NCBI GenBank assembly: GCA_022828125.1
Contig: JAJEJD010000012.1
Span: 65,309-129,308, forward strand
Source of the DNA: a bacterium
Lineage (GTDB): Bacteria; UBA8248
DNA length: 64,000 nucleotides
Direction of reading: 5' to 3'
The number at the start of each line of letters is the position of its first letter. Position 1 is the stretch's first letter. The position numbers and the translations under genes are program-made. Below, piece by piece: positions 8,582 to 17,637 of the stretch. The notes beneath the pieces were generated by a model that was given only the letters and a program-made list of their open reading frames with translations, did not search any database and was not told the DNA's origin.

Positions 8582-9463
8582 CTACATCGCTTTCAAAGCG
8601 ATGATCGCCCCTCCCGCGACGACGCATACCGTCCCGAGCAAAATGGGTGGCGTGATGCGCTCCATGTCGCGCAGGAATATCCAGGTGTACAAGAGCGCGA
8701 AAAGCGGCGCCGTGGATGAGAGCGGCGACACGACGGATATGTCTCCATATTTCAAAGCGGCGAAATGACTCAAAAACGCCAGCGTGTTGATGAGCCCGCA
8801 GGGGCCATAGAAATGCCATGCCTTCCCCCATTTGAGAGAAGGGCGCTGGGGTTTAGGCAGAAACCACAACACCGCGACCAGCGCCACCAAACCGAAAAAA
8901 CTGGTGAGCGTGATGCCGAGCAGCGCCGAGGGTACGACCTCGATCCCGATTTTTCTGAAAATGTTCGACGTGGAAAACCCCAGAACGGACAAGAGCGGCA
9001 GCCAGATGGCGCGCCTGTCCCAGGGAGCGTCGCTCTTGCGCTGATAGGTGATCCCCACACAGCCCAAAACGACCAGGAAAATCCCCGCCCACACGTAAGG
9101 CCCCGGCCGCTCCCCAAGAAAGATATAGGCGAAACCGGCCGAAAACAGCGGGTTGGCCGCCAGGAGGGGCACTGCGCGTGAGACGCCCAAGCGATGTATC
9201 GCCCGGAACATGAACACGCGGCCGAGCGAGGGTCCCGTGATGCCCGACAGAAAGAACCAGAACCAGGCTTCCGAACTCCAATAGGCGGGCTCCCAGGTGA
9301 GGATGGTCAGCGCCACCAGCCAGGGGACGTTCACAATCAGACCGATGACGACACCCGTGATGGCCGTGCCGTGCCGCTGCCCGCGCCTGGCGATGAGGCT
9401 GAAGGCCGAAGACATCGACGCGGTGCCCAGGGCGAACCCTGCCGCCAGCAGCGCATCGTTCAT
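8582..9463 (-). CDS. EamA/DMT-superfamily transporter (paralogue 1)
   Basis: A 293-residue protein made of two repeats of about five membrane helices, typical of the drug/metabolite transporter superfamily. Second-repeat hallmark segments are GDISVVSPLSSTAPLFALLYTWIFL and LLGTVCVVAGGAIIALKAM. It is clearly similar to the product at 12047-12928 along its length (both have WEPA near helix 2, GVARAVPL/GVSRAVPL, LGERPGPY and the C-terminal PPILLGT/WPILLGT). SD GGAGATG precedes the ATG. It is the distal gene of a minus-strand run that includes a copper-type trio. Substrate unknown. Confidence 0.88.
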   Translation of the reverse strand: MNDALLAAGFALGTASMSSAFSLIARRGQRHGTAITGVVIGLIVNVPWLVALTILTWEPAYWSSEAWFWFFLSGITGPSLGRVFMFRAIHRLGVSRAVPLLAANPLFSAGFAYIFLGERPGPYVWAGIFLVVLGCVGITYQRKSDAPWDRRAIWLPLLSVLGFSTSNIFRKIGIEVVPSALLGITLTSFFGLVALVAVLWFLPKPQRPSLKWGKAWHFYGPCGLINTLAFLSHFAALKYGDISVVSPLSSTAPLFALLYTWIFLRDMERITPPILLGTVCVVAGGAIIALKAM

Positions 9464-9617
9464 GGAACATCTCCTGACCTAAAATCAAAAAGAATCTATG
9501 AATTAAAAACCAGCGCAAGGGTGATGTCTTATCAGAGGAGGAGGGACAAAACCATATCGAGGCAAGCTAAGGCGGCGTAAAGAATGAAAAAGTAACCGCC
9601 AGCTCGCCCGAAGGTCG

Positions 9618-11069
9618 TCAGCCCCCCGTTATCGGCTGTGCGATGATCCACAAACTCACCATGGTGTAACCCACCATGAGGACGAGCATCGGATATTGGC
9701 TGCGCACGGCGGCGAAGCGATTATCGAGTGCGCGCAACGCCGTCACGTGCGCCAGATAGACGGCGCATATATGCCCGATGACGATCGCCACGATCGAAGC
9801 GTACCAAGTCGTCTTCGCGCCGATGATTCCGATATCGACCTTATAGGCAGCGGTTCCCCAGAGGTTCCAGCCCACTCCGAAGGGGTCCGACAGCAGCGGG
9901 ATGATGCGTTGCCCCTGAATGAAGAGAAAGGAGAAATAATGCGCCACGTGATATCCAATCGCGATGGGAACCAGCGAAAGCACGAACAGGCGCGCGAATT
10001 CCCCCGTGGAGAGTGCGCTCCCGCTCATGGCGCGCATCAGAATGCAGAACAGGTAATACACTCCCAGGAAGAGTATCGGAGCCGCGATGAGCGCGATGGT
10101 GTCCGCCACGAGCAGCGCATCACGTCCCACCCAGATGACTCCTTCGTACATCCACGCACGAAGCAAGTGCCATAGCGGTGTTTCGGTAAAGCCGTCGAAA
10201 CTCACCGTCGCCAGCATCAACACAACCAACACCACCATAGAGTTGCTCATACCGTCTGTGTTCAGAAGGCCCACAGCCGGCGGCCTCAGACGCCATTCAT
10301 TTCTTCCGTTTCCGCTCACGCGCGCCTCTGTGATCGAGAAGCGTCCCATTACACCGAAGATGATGGAAAACGCCTCCCCGCGCCTAAGCCACGCTTCTTT
10401 GCCGTACAGGAACATGCCCGTCCAGGTGATGATGGAATACCCGAGGGCGGCTACTGCGAGGTTAAGAGGAAGGTCGTTGTGCGGCCAGACGATCTCCGCC
10501 CAGGCGAACCACAGGAACAAGCCCACAGCCGGCCACACGCCCGGGCTTTCGGTGAACGGTTGCTCTGGCGATAACGAACCGCCGGGCGTGATTTTCCGGT
10601 ACAGCGCCTCCGCCCCGGAAAATATGATGCTCCATGGATTCACCAGCGACCACAGGTTCCCCGCCAGTGCGCATATATAGGCCAGACCAACCCACCAGAT
10701 GATCCAGACCATCGTGGGCGCGATGTTCTTATCCGGGTTTTCGCTCCCCCAGAACCCCGCCGCCAGCGTCACGCAGAACAAAACGACGGAAAGCGCTCGT
10801 ATCACCGACAAGAAACCCGCACCCCCCATCCACCCGAGAAGGGGGGAAGCGAGAAGGTCGCAACTCGGATAGTCCACGCTATCCTGTTTTTTGCGTACGA
10901 AAAGTCCCATGCCCAAAAACGAAAGCACCACGGATGCGCCCGCCCCGAGCATGAACAAACCCAGCGGCACGGGCAAATCATACCTTTGACCGAACCCATG
11001 CGCCGATACGGATGCGGGAGAAAACGCGATGAGGGCAACGAGGCCCAGCCCTCGGACGTAGGAGTTCAC
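9618..11069 (-). CDS. Polytopic membrane protein next to a cupredoxin-like gene
   Basis: A 483-residue protein starting at GTG (GAGG 8 nt upstream). The N-terminus VNSYVRGLGLVALIAFSPASVSAHGFGQ looks like a signal peptide ending in AHG. About ten further hydrophobic segments follow, beginning with LPVPLGLFMLGAGASVVLSFLGMGLF. I associate the AHGxGQRYDLPxPL opening with a family often labelled 'fenitrothion hydrolase' in databases; that label is from memory and may not describe the real role. It lies 13 nt downstream of the cupredoxin-like gene, so one operon is likely. Metal handling or respiratory assembly is an inference from neighbours only. Confidence 0.78.
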   Translation of the reverse strand: MNSYVRGLGLVALIAFSPASVSAHGFGQRYDLPVPLGLFMLGAGASVVLSFLGMGLFVRKKQDSVDYPSCDLLASPLLGWMGGAGFLSVIRALSVVLFCVTLAAGFWGSENPDKNIAPTMVWIIWWVGLAYICALAGNLWSLVNPWSIIFSGAEALYRKITPGGSLSPEQPFTESPGVWPAVGLFLWFAWAEIVWPHNDLPLNLAVAALGYSIITWTGMFLYGKEAWLRRGEAFSIIFGVMGRFSITEARVSGNGRNEWRLRPPAVGLLNTDGMSNSMVVLVVLMLATVSFDGFTETPLWHLLRAWMYEGVIWVGRDALLVADTIALIAAPILFLGVYYLFCILMRAMSGSALSTGEFARLFVLSLVPIAIGYHVAHYFSFLFIQGQRIIPLLSDPFGVGWNLWGTAAYKVDIGIIGAKTTWYASIVAIVIGHICAVYLAHVTALRALDNRFAAVRSQYPMLVLMVGYTMVSLWIIAQPITGG

Positions 11070-11082
11070 AGGATTGGCCTCA

Positions 11083-11508
11083 TCATGGATGCACCTCCAG
11101 GTAGAAGAGCACCTTCTCGCCGTGGCCACCGCTTTTTTTGTTCCCGTGGGAATGAGAACCATGCTCCGTTACGGGAAACCGGCCCGCCACCCTGGCCCGA
11201 AACGCCATCACGGCCACCCGGCCGGGGGAGACGGTTTTTTCGATGTCGTAGCCGTGTAGATGGACTTCCGTTGTTTTGTCGGCCATCAGATTCAATTTGA
11301 CTTCATCGCCTTGCTTTACGCGAACCACTTTTTTGTTGCTTTCGATCTTCCCACCGGCGATTTTGAGCGTGACGCCGCCCATCTCCTCGCTTTTTATCGG
11401 GGATTTCCGCCCTGGATGAGCGCTGTCTTTATCCGCACTTTGAGCCGGAATTGCCTGTAAAAGAGCGATCAGCGCAAAAACACAAAAAGCCTTGCAAATG
11501 AATTGCAT
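11083..11508 (-). CDS. Periplasmic cupredoxin-like protein
   Basis: A 141-residue exported protein. The signal peptide MQFICKAFCVFALIALLQAIPAQSA is followed by a beta-rich domain with VTLKIAGGKIESNKKVVRVKQGDEVKLNL, EVHLHGYD and a C-terminal FYLEVHP. This is the order of strands seen in cupredoxin-like domains (COG4633/Cupredoxin_1). Candidate ligands are His residues in VHLHG, in EHGSHSHG and at the C-terminus. No Cys ligand is visible, so a classical type-1 copper site is doubtful. SD GGAGGAG is 5 nt before ATG 11508. It lies between a His-rich protein gene and a membrane protein gene, all same strand. Confidence 0.72.
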   Translation of the reverse strand: MQFICKAFCVFALIALLQAIPAQSADKDSAHPGRKSPIKSEEMGGVTLKIAGGKIESNKKVVRVKQGDEVKLNLMADKTTEVHLHGYDIEKTVSPGRVAVMAFRARVAGRFPVTEHGSHSHGNKKSGGHGEKVLFYLEVHP

Positions 11509-11568
11509 ATCCACTCCTCCCTCAAAAGGAGCCTCGTGGGGCACACCTTCTTCAACTGCTCCGAAAAA

Positions 11569-11964
11569 TTACAGATTGGCGTACGAGAGGACAGGAAGAG
11601 GCGGGGCGCGCGGGGAGAGGTTGAAAAACAAGAAATGCCGTACGAGAAAAATTTCCTGAAGAACCACGGGGTTCGCCTCATTCGCTGCATGGATGAGGAC
11701 AGGGTCATCCGCCTGGTTGTCATGCGTCCATTGTCCCGCCGTCGCCAGTACGCAGGCGCTATGTTCCTGCCCGGCATCTTCCGGGTGATCCCCGTGATGA
11801 TGCCCCTCGTGATTTTCATGCGCGTGGTGTTCATGCGCGGAATGCCCCAGGTGGATCTGAAACTCCTGCTCCAGGTGGTGCACCCGATGGGGGCCGGAGG
11901 CAGCCAGAACGAGGAGAAAAAGGGAAAACAGACCTAATGATATGAACTTTTGCGAAACGCCCAT
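11569..11964 (-). CDS. Histidine-rich small exported or membrane-anchored protein
   Basis: About 131 residues from ATG 11964 (the frame also allows TTG 11976). An N-terminal hydrophobic segment, KFISLGLFSLFLLVLAASG, precedes a run dense in His: roughly fifteen His within residues 30-65, including HSAHEHHAHENHEGHHHGDH. A lone Cys sits in EHSACVLATAGQW. The layout recalls DUF2946-like metal-associated proteins. Such tracts commonly bind Cu, Zn or Ni, so with the neighbouring cupredoxin-like gene I infer metal binding. Weak Shine-Dalgarno. Confidence 0.6.
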   Translation of the reverse strand: MGVSQKFISLGLFSLFLLVLAASGPHRVHHLEQEFQIHLGHSAHEHHAHENHEGHHHGDHPEDAGQEHSACVLATAGQWTHDNQADDPVLIHAANEANPVVLQEIFLVRHFLFFNLSPRAPPLPVLSYANL

Positions 11965-12046
11965 GTGGACACTCAAGTGGTGGCGGCGTACGGCGAAAAA
12001 TCTGCGACCGGCTCCACTATATCAGAACGAAGCGGACCCCGCCTCG

Positions 12047-12928
12047 TCAGAGTGCGCGGCCTGCCACGAGCGCACCACCCACGACCACCGCCACAGTACC
12101 CAGAAGAATCGGCCAGGTGATGCGCTCGAACTTGCGCAGGAATATGGCCGTAAGAAGCAACGCCCACAAAGGCGCAGTGGCGGCGAGCGGAATGACGATG
12201 GTGAGGTCGCCGTAGTGAAGGCCATAAAGATGCAGGAGAACCGAAAGAGTATTCAGCAAACCGCCGATGCTGTACGCCACCCATGCTTTTTTCACCATTA
12301 GCGAGGGCCTTAAGCCACGCGGCAAATACTGCCCAAAGATATAGAGGAAGACACCTCCAGAGACGCTCATTATCGATATGCCCAGATACGGATTGGGTGT
12401 TGAACCTATTCCGAGTTTTCGAAGCATGTGCGAGACGGAGAAGAAAACCACGCTTCCGAGTGCGATGAGCAGGTAGCTTCCACGGGTGGGCTGAGTCCCT
12501 CCCCTTTTCGCCGTAATCCCCATACATCCCAAAACGATGAGCACCGTACCCGCCAGAATGTACGGCCCCGGCCTCTCGCCCAAGACATAGATACCTATGA
12601 TCGCCGAGAAAAGCGGCATGGTGGAGTTGAGCGGCACCGCGCGCGCCACGCCCATCAGATGAATCGAATGGAAGAAGCACACCCTTCCTACGGCGGGCCC
12701 CGCGACCCCGGCCAGCGCGAAGAACAACCAGCCCAGAGGCTGGTAGTGGGCGGGCTCCCACGTCCATACAGCACCCACGAGCAGCGGCGGCATGGATACG
12801 ATGAGCCCGATGAGTACGCCCGATACCGCGTTCGCGTGCCGCTGCCCGCTTCTCACGAACAGGGTAAAGGAGCCGACCACGAGCGCCGTTGAAAGCGAGA
12901 AAAGAACAGAGAGGGTGGTGGTGGTCAT
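12047..12928 (-). CDS. EamA/DMT-superfamily transporter (paralogue 2)
   Basis: A 293-residue transporter from ATG 12928 (TTG at 12949 is an alternative start). It has a ten-helix, two-repeat DMT plan with RSGQRHANAVSGVLIGLIVSM near the start, GVARAVPLNSTMPLFSAIIG, LGERPGPYILAG and GDLTIVIPLAATAPLWALLLTAIFL. It is a paralogue of 8582-9463. The two copies bracket the His-rich/cupredoxin/membrane trio on the same strand, which suggests a duplication with an insertion, or an operon with two exporters. Substrate unknown. Confidence 0.88.
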   Translation of the reverse strand: MTTTTLSVLFSLSTALVVGSFTLFVRSGQRHANAVSGVLIGLIVSMPPLLVGAVWTWEPAHYQPLGWLFFALAGVAGPAVGRVCFFHSIHLMGVARAVPLNSTMPLFSAIIGIYVLGERPGPYILAGTVLIVLGCMGITAKRGGTQPTRGSYLLIALGSVVFFSVSHMLRKLGIGSTPNPYLGISIMSVSGGVFLYIFGQYLPRGLRPSLMVKKAWVAYSIGGLLNTLSVLLHLYGLHYGDLTIVIPLAATAPLWALLLTAIFLRKFERITWPILLGTVAVVVGGALVAGRAL

Positions 12929-12984
12929 AAGAAATAAGGGTTTTGGCAACTGATGAGTGCAATATTCAGCTTGCCACTCCCAAT

Positions 12985-13974
12985 TTACAAATCCTTGAAT
13001 AGCGCATCTATATCAAACGTCTCGGAATTTCTGTATGGGATTTTGTGCCATTCCTGCTCATTATCTTCTTCATCCTGATATCTAAGGTAGTCATATTTTT
13101 CTTCAAGCTTATTTCTTCGATCTCCCATATCCTCAACAAGGCTATTAAGGTTTCTAATTTTCTCGCTTTTTACTTGGAAGATATCGATTAACCTGATCAA
13201 ACATACTCTCAACCCATAAAGCTCACCAGCACAACATTCAAGCTCATCAAGATAATCTTCCAATTCTCCGTTAGTCGAAATTTCCCGATATTCTTCAAGA
13301 TCGAAACTTGATAACTCAGAGATTATCTTTCCCAATCTCGAATCGATAATTTCCTGTAGTGGTTGTTGTTTAAAAAATCTCGGCTCATTCTTTAAAATGA
13401 TATCCAAAAGATCAGCCCATTTGTCTACGTTAATTGAGAAAGCTCGAAGATCAAAATATTCATTCAGATCAAAATTTTCAATCGCAATTATATGAGCCCA
13501 TGTAGCTTCTAAGTCTGGATAAGGTGGTAATGGCTTTATAAATTCAGAAATCGAAGAATAATTACTCAACAAACGATTCGATATTACTACTTTTCTTGAA
13601 TCCCACTTTTCTCGACATGCGGAAATTGCTTTGGCTGCCAACTTTTTCATATTTTCCAGTGCTACATCTTCAGTATGAGACAATTCCCTTAGTAAGTCTT
13701 TGACAGATGATAGAATTACAATATCTTCAGTGAGTTCACTGTTCTCAAGAAATTTCTCAATTCTCGCTTCAAAGAGACACCAATCTTCCTTATCGACCAA
13801 AAGAGGATATTTCTTGAGTCCTTCAGCACCTCCAGCAAATGAAATAGCCAGCAAAATGCCATTAAGACCACATCTTGAAATAAAGTGTCGCCTCTCACTT
13901 TTCTTTTGAATGAGATGCTCAATAACTAAATCACGCCAACTTGGGTGCATCCATTCGTAAGAAACACCTTCCAT
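12985..13974 (-). CDS. C-terminal half of a STAND-type defence protein, as a separate ORF
   Basis: A 329-residue AT-rich ORF beginning MEGVSYEWMHPSWRDLVIEHL. The HPSWRDLVI motif is what I expect just after the NTPase/winged-helix part of nSTAND3-like proteins. The rest is alpha-helical and acidic, with no motif I can name, ending IDALFKDL. TGAGGT lies 6 nt before the ATG, so it can be translated alone. It is in the same frame as the upstream nuclease-NTPase ORF, separated by TAG and TAA stop codons and 18 nt. Either the ancestral single gene is broken here or the system is a two-subunit version. Confidence 0.68.
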   Translation of the reverse strand: MEGVSYEWMHPSWRDLVIEHLIQKKSERRHFISRCGLNGILLAISFAGGAEGLKKYPLLVDKEDWCLFEARIEKFLENSELTEDIVILSSVKDLLRELSHTEDVALENMKKLAAKAISACREKWDSRKVVISNRLLSNYSSISEFIKPLPPYPDLEATWAHIIAIENFDLNEYFDLRAFSINVDKWADLLDIILKNEPRFFKQQPLQEIIDSRLGKIISELSSFDLEEYREISTNGELEDYLDELECCAGELYGLRVCLIRLIDIFQVKSEKIRNLNSLVEDMGDRRNKLEEKYDYLRYQDEEDNEQEWHKIPYRNSETFDIDALFKDL

Positions 13975-13992
13975 TATAAACCTCAGTTAAAA

Positions 13993-15468
13993 CTAGAAAG
14001 GCGGTTCAATTTTTCGGAGAAAATGAGAACTTAATTCATCTTCTAAAATAACCGGATCTTTCTCTATTGAATCGCCATAAATTTGCTTAAAAATATCTCT
14101 TATTTCTTTCGCATTTACTTCCCCAGAATCCGTATCTAACATAGATATCAAATACCGTTGATGAGCATTATCTAAAGCATTAAATGATTGGCGCATGCTC
14201 GTAGTCGGTTGCTCGATCTCTAAGGAGATTGTATGCCGAATCAACTTGCCAGTGTCTTCACAATTCTGACTAGACTTGAGAAATATGTTGAGTTTATCAT
14301 TAACAAACCTACGAATACGCTCAGGTGTAAAGTGTTCGTTATGAATGATAATTGAAGCATGTTTCTTGATTAGAGCTTTAGCTTCTTGCTCTAAGTTCAT
14401 TGCCTTTGCATGTCGATATAAAATTAAAGCTTTTTCTTGCGTATTCAATTCTGCTACATCAACTTCCACTTCGCCCGGCTTCGGGAATTTCTCGGCCTTT
14501 CCTTGCAAACGCATTTTCTCAATCGCTTCTTTTAATGGAGTAGTCCTTGATGTCCAGACCAGCCAATGTCGCTCATCTAATGAACGAATTATCCTATCAA
14601 GGTCATGAGCCCATTCATCTGCAGCAGCTGGACGAAACTCTGTGCTACCAAAAGCGTCGTCCGCAATAAAAATCTGAGCTTTATCTCTCTCTATCATCTG
14701 CAAAAAATCATCAGGTTTAAGACATTCATAACATTCCCAGTCTTCTCCCAATTTTCCCAATCCAATAACACGTGCAATTGTTGTTTTCCCCACTTCTGGT
14801 GGACCTGTGATTACAGCAAAGAAATGTTTTTGGAGGATTTGCAAAGTCCTGTTGTATGCGGTAGTCGGCACGAATACTTGGGCAAGTTCGGCGGCTCGTT
14901 CAATTGCAAGTTTGCTTCTTTCGACAACTTTTTTGTCAACAACAGCCCTCAATAACTCCTGGATATCTCTTAACCCAAGAATTTGAGGGAATGCTACACG
15001 GATATTTGGTGAGTTGTCTAAATGATCACATATATCGTTTGCCCATAAAATCTTTACTCGATTATTATCAACAAATTCCGAGAGTTTTTGGGTAATGTAT
15101 TTCCCCAAATTTTGTTCTCTCGGAACATTTGTCATCAATACATAATAAGTTGTTGTTTCAAATGTTCCGCTTCTTACACGTTCCTTTATTCTTGAACATT
15201 CTGCTGCTACTGCCTTTTTAAGATTCGGCGCAGGGTTTGCTCCTGCAGCATTAGCTTCAGATACGAACTTCATTTGAAAAAGAAAAGGACCGGGATTTAA
15301 TTGATCTTTTTCAGGAAATTTCAAAGCATCTTCAAAATAGGCATCTCTACCCCAATCACCACTGCCACCCCATGACTCAATTCCACTACCAAAATGAGCT
15401 TTCAGAAGAGACTGGCAAAGCCATTCAAATTGGAACCATCCCAAATCATCAAGACGATATCTAATCAT
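13993..15468 (-). CDS. Mrr-like restriction endonuclease fused to a STAND-type NTPase (nSTAND3-like)
   Basis: 491 residues from ATG 15468, one nt after the stop of the EF-G gene. The N-terminus looks like a PD-(D/E)XK nuclease: FQFEWLC (Glu15), GSGDWGRDA (Asp38/Asp42) and FQMK (Gln65, Lys67). A P-loop NTPase follows: Walker A GPPEVGKTT near 222-230, Walker B IFIADDAFG near 266-274 and a sensor-like WLVWTSRTT near 302-310. This architecture occurs in anti-phage STAND proteins, where a sensor domain triggers a nuclease. The gene is AT-rich against GC-rich neighbours, a sign of transfer. It ends at FLRKIEPPF-stop; its likely continuation is the ORF at 12985-13974. Confidence 0.78.
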   Translation of the reverse strand: MIRYRLDDLGWFQFEWLCQSLLKAHFGSGIESWGGSGDWGRDAYFEDALKFPEKDQLNPGPFLFQMKFVSEANAAGANPAPNLKKAVAAECSRIKERVRSGTFETTTYYVLMTNVPREQNLGKYITQKLSEFVDNNRVKILWANDICDHLDNSPNIRVAFPQILGLRDIQELLRAVVDKKVVERSKLAIERAAELAQVFVPTTAYNRTLQILQKHFFAVITGPPEVGKTTIARVIGLGKLGEDWECYECLKPDDFLQMIERDKAQIFIADDAFGSTEFRPAAADEWAHDLDRIIRSLDERHWLVWTSRTTPLKEAIEKMRLQGKAEKFPKPGEVEVDVAELNTQEKALILYRHAKAMNLEQEAKALIKKHASIIIHNEHFTPERIRRFVNDKLNIFLKSSQNCEDTGKLIRHTISLEIEQPTTSMRQSFNALDNAHQRYLISMLDTDSGEVNAKEIRDIFKQIYGDSIEKDPVILEDELSSHFLRKIEPPF

Positions 15469-15469
15469 T

Positions 15470-17512
15470 TCACACCCCCGCCATCTCACAGGGGGCGTAG
15501 TGCGAAAAGCGCATGGTGTAGGTGGCGCGGCCCTGTGTGGCGGAGCGAAGGGAGGTGGCGTAGCCGAATACCTTGGCGAGAGGCACCGAAGCGCGCACGA
15601 CGCTTACAGCCGCTGCGCCGCCGCGTTCTTCGACGCCGGAAACTTTTCCGTCGCGCGCGTTGATGTCGCCGATGATCGCGCCCAGAAATTCACCGGGCGT
15701 CACGACCTCCACCGACATGACGGGCTCCAGAAGCTGTCCGCCCGCCGAGCGGCAGGCTTCCGTGAACGCGTTCGCTGAAGCGATGGAAAAAGCAGCTTCC
15801 GTGGCGCGATCTGCGACGTAGTCCGCTGCGAGCAAGGTGATGCCCACGTCGGTCATCTCATAGCCCGCCATGGCGCCGCTCGAAGTTGACGCCCGAAGCG
15901 ACTCCAGCGCCGACGCAATCAGATTTCCAGGGATTCTCGGATCATCCACCTCACTCTCGCACGAAACGCCTCCGCCGGGCCGGGGCGCTACGCCCACGCG
16001 CACCCTGGCGAACTGTGGCTCGCCCGCCAACTCCCTGTCGAAAATGAACTCCGCTTCGGCTTCTTTCGCAAGCGTCTCGCGGTAGACCACGCGGGGCGCG
16101 CCGACACGAACGTCCACGCCGAAATCCTCGTCTATCCGGCGCGTGAGCACCTCCAGATGCAGTTCGCCCATGCCGCTCATCACCGTCTGGCCCGATTCAG
16201 AATCCACCCGCACCTGAAACGTCGGGTCTTCCGCCTGGAGTTTCGCCAGAGTCTCGCCCAGCTTCTTGGTCCCCGTGGCGTCCCTGGGTTCAATCGCGAC
16301 CGAAATGACAGGCTGGGGCGCGCGAATCGACTCGAAGGCTATCGGCTCTTTGCGGTCACAAAGGGTGTCACCCGTAACCGCTTCCTTCAGGCCGGCCGCT
16401 GCGACGATGTCGCCCGGCCCTACGGCGTCGATGCGCTCGCGCTTGTGGGAATACATCCTGAAAAGCCGGGCGAAGCGCTCGCCGTCTTCCCTTGCGGGAT
16501 TCCACAAACTTTCGCCCACCTTGGCCGCGCCGCTATACACCCGCAGGTAGGTGAGCCGTCTTCCCCCATCGATTTGCACCTTGAAGACCAGGGCGGAAAA
16601 AGGCGCATCCTCCAGGGGAAGACGTGTGATGGAATCACCCTCGCCCGGAGCAAAACCGATCGCGGGCGGTGCATCCACCGGAGAGGGCAGATAATCCACC
16701 ACGGCGTCCAGCAAGGGTTGCACTCCTTTGTTCTTCAGGGATGAGCCACAGAAAACAGGCACGATCTCGCCCGCGAGCACGGCGCGCCTCAAGCCCGCCT
16801 TAAGCGCTTCGGCATCAACGGCGCTTCCTTCCAGATACGCTTCCATGACCGACTCGTCGTGATCCGCCACGGCTTCGATGAGAGCTTCCCTCAACTCCTG
16901 CGCTCTTTCCTTGAGCGCACCGCTTAGTCCGCTCCGGTGGGGCTCTCCCCCTTCCCAAGCGAGGAAATCCCCGCTCAGAACTTCCACCTGACCCGTATAA
17001 TCCTCACCCTCGCCGTCGGGCCAGTGCATGAGCACGGGTCTGGCCCCCAGTTTTTCGACCATCATCTCGACAGTTCGTTCGAAATCCGCACCCAGTCGAT
17101 CCAGCTTGTTGATGAAGGCGAGCCGGGGTACGCCGAACTTGTCCGCCTGCCGCCAGACGGCCTCGCTCTGCGGCTCGACGCCTTCCACCGCGCTGAAAAT
17201 CGCGATGGCGCCGTCGAGCACGCGCAGGCTCCTCTCGACCTCGATGGTGAAATCCACGTGGCCGGGGGTATCGATGATGGTGATCTCATGATCCGCCCAA
17301 GTGGTGGTGATGGCTGCCGAAGTGATGGTGATGCCGCGCTCGCGCTCCTGGCTCATCCAGTCCATTGTGGCCGAGCCCTCGTCCACCTCGCCGATCCGGT
17401 GCACGGCCCCCGAGCAGAACAGCATGCGCTCGGTGGTCGTCGTTTTTCCGGCGTCGATGTGGGAGATGATGCCGATGTTTCTTCTCATCTCGAGCGCGGG
17501 ACGCTTCATCAA
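15470..17512 (-). CDS. Elongation factor G paralogue (translational GTPase)
   Basis: A 680-residue GTPase that moves tRNA-mRNA on the ribosome or acts in recycling. G motifs in order: SHIDAGKTTTTERM (G1), ERGITI (G2), DTPGH (G3), NKLDR (G4) and CGSSLKNKGV (G5). Domains II-V follow, including MGELHLEV and a domain V near the C-terminus. It is not in a str operon with rpsL/rpsG/tuf, so it may be a second EF-G (EF-G2 type) instead of the main fusA. It is not SelB: it carries EF-G domains IV/V. The stop codon is followed after 1 nt by the start of the nuclease-STAND gene. Confidence 0.9.
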   Translation of the reverse strand: MMKRPALEMRRNIGIISHIDAGKTTTTERMLFCSGAVHRIGEVDEGSATMDWMSQERERGITITSAAITTTWADHEITIIDTPGHVDFTIEVERSLRVLDGAIAIFSAVEGVEPQSEAVWRQADKFGVPRLAFINKLDRLGADFERTVEMMVEKLGARPVLMHWPDGEGEDYTGQVEVLSGDFLAWEGGEPHRSGLSGALKERAQELREALIEAVADHDESVMEAYLEGSAVDAEALKAGLRRAVLAGEIVPVFCGSSLKNKGVQPLLDAVVDYLPSPVDAPPAIGFAPGEGDSITRLPLEDAPFSALVFKVQIDGGRRLTYLRVYSGAAKVGESLWNPAREDGERFARLFRMYSHKRERIDAVGPGDIVAAAGLKEAVTGDTLCDRKEPIAFESIRAPQPVISVAIEPRDATGTKKLGETLAKLQAEDPTFQVRVDSESGQTVMSGMGELHLEVLTRRIDEDFGVDVRVGAPRVVYRETLAKEAEAEFIFDRELAGEPQFARVRVGVAPRPGGGVSCESEVDDPRIPGNLIASALESLRASTSSGAMAGYEMTDVGITLLAADYVADRATEAAFSIASANAFTEACRSAGGQLLEPVMSVEVVTPGEFLGAIIGDINARDGKVSGVEERGGAAAVSVVRASVPLAKVFGYATSLRSATQGRATYTMRFSHYAPCEMAGV

Positions 17513-17584
17513 AAAATCCTCTGTTCGAGAAAACTGAGGCGCAGATTACCTTGGGAGAGAGGAGATGGGAAAGTCCGAGACGAA

Positions 17585-17617
17585 AAAAGTGGTGGCCGGA
17601 AACCGGCCACCACTTTT
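17585..17617 (-). terminator. Rho-independent terminator of the cold shock gene
   Basis: Perfect 15-bp inverted repeat (17585-17599 with 17603-17617, AAA loop). On the minus strand the stem is followed by a run of T. It sits 20 nt downstream of the cold shock gene stop and before the EF-G gene. Confidence 0.9.
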
Positions 17618-17637
17618 ATGAAGCGCAGATTGATGCG

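Noticed and set aside
15470-17512. SelB (selenocysteine-specific elongation factor)
   Set aside because: EF-G domains IV and V are present and winged-helix repeats of SelB are absent; the Sec machinery is not in this window.
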